Below are positions 6,089 to 6,218 of a stretch of DNA of 6,218 nt, one piece after another (positions within the stretch are counted from its first letter, which is position 1; every line of letters begins with the position of its first letter). The stretch covers positions 1 to 6,218 of the forward strand of contig QBMP01000264.1 of assembly GCA_003242115.1 (NCBI GenBank), in the 5' to 3' direction. Below the pieces are notes generated by a model that did not search any database, was not told the DNA's origin, and worked only from the letters and a program-made list of their open reading frames with translations. Position numbers and translations under genes: made by a program. This stretch comes from Phormidesmis priestleyi. Lineage in GTDB: Bacteria > Cyanobacteriota > Cyanobacteriia > Phormidesmidales > Phormidesmidaceae.

Positions 6089-6132
6089 GGGGAAATTGTG
6101 GCCGAACGTTTTAGCAGACAGCACATCTTTGT

Positions 6133-6168
6133 AAAAAAACGGCAGCTCCTCCGTAAAGTTACGGAGCC
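6133..6168 (-). terminator. Hairpin plus T7, probable rho-independent terminator on the minus strand
   Basis: The arms CTCCGTAA (6149-6156) and TTACGGAG (6159-6166) are perfectly complementary. On the minus strand they are followed, after nine bases, by seven T (6139-6133). A competing five-pair stem (GCTCC at 6167-6163 with GGAGC at 6149-6145) ends only five bases before the T-run. On the plus strand no T-run follows, so the direction is minus. The hairpin begins 7 nt after a TAA that closes a short frame from the window edge, as expected at the end of an upstream gene. It would separate that gene from the 784-aa gene. Confidence 0.6.
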
Positions 6169-6174
6169 TTATGG

Positions 6175-6218
6175 TTAGGTGATCACAGTGGGCTGATCGC
6201 GGCCAGTCAGGGCCTGAA
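6175..6218 (-). CDS. Possible C-terminal end of an upstream gene (partial)
   Basis: Entering from the right edge on the minus strand, one frame reads 13 codons (QALTGRDQPTVIT) and stops at TAA (6177-6175). The hairpin-plus-T7 follows at once, which is the main reason for choosing this frame. A second frame is also open here, so the call is tentative, and too little is present to name a product. Confidence 0.35.
   Translation of the reverse strand, partial: QALTGRDQPTVIT

Noticed and set aside
6032..6217. Second minus-strand open frame of about 60 codons from the right edge
   Set aside because: It runs through the hairpin, the T-run and the candidate promoter. The frame stopping at 6175 just before the hairpin explains the region better.

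Overview
The window looks like chromosomal DNA of a cyanobacterium. The main evidence is the octamer GCGATCGC (HIP1), which occurs eight times in 6.2 kb. The gene content agrees: a PepA of the cyanobacterial/plant type, a VanZ-like membrane protein, and a long protein that resembles (from memory) a family known only as a cyanobacterial conserved hypothetical. The base composition is moderate in GC. I cannot name a genus from this sequence. I see no mobile element, CRISPR array, tRNA or rRNA.

Layout from left to right. (1) 1-324, minus strand: N-terminus of a membrane-anchored protein, probably a lytic transglycosylase with helical repeats, cut by the window edge. (2) 325-707: long divergent intergenic/leader region with two families of short tandem repeats. 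(3) 708-2183, plus strand: leucyl aminopeptidase PepA, with its reading frame open back to a TTG at 513. Its catalytic lysine position reads threonine. (4) 2184-2237: short convergent gap that starts a three-copy 16-nt tandem repeat. (5) 2238-2498, minus: 86-aa double-CxxC zinc-ribbon protein with an unusual NLxx x5 tail. (6) 2615-3010, minus: small VOC/glyoxalase-superfamily protein. (7) 3011-3282: gene-free divergent spacer. (8) 3283-3648, plus: VanZ-like membrane protein with only a TTG start available. (9) 3668-6022, minus: 784-aa protein of unknown function, with beta-rich ends and a long low-complexity linker. (10) 6023-6218: its upstream region, with two TATACT boxes, a small palindrome, a hairpin plus T7 on the minus strand, and the probable last codons of another minus-strand gene.

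The genes do not form an obvious pathway. Orientation changes at almost every boundary, so most are probably transcribed alone; only the VOC and zinc-ribbon genes could share a transcript. The two points most worth following up are the Lys-to-Thr change in an otherwise intact PepA active site, and the domain architecture of the 784-aa protein. A recurring theme is short tandem repeats with non-codon periods (11, 13 and 16 nt) beside pepA, and one codon-compatible 12-nt array inside the neighbouring zinc-ribbon gene.
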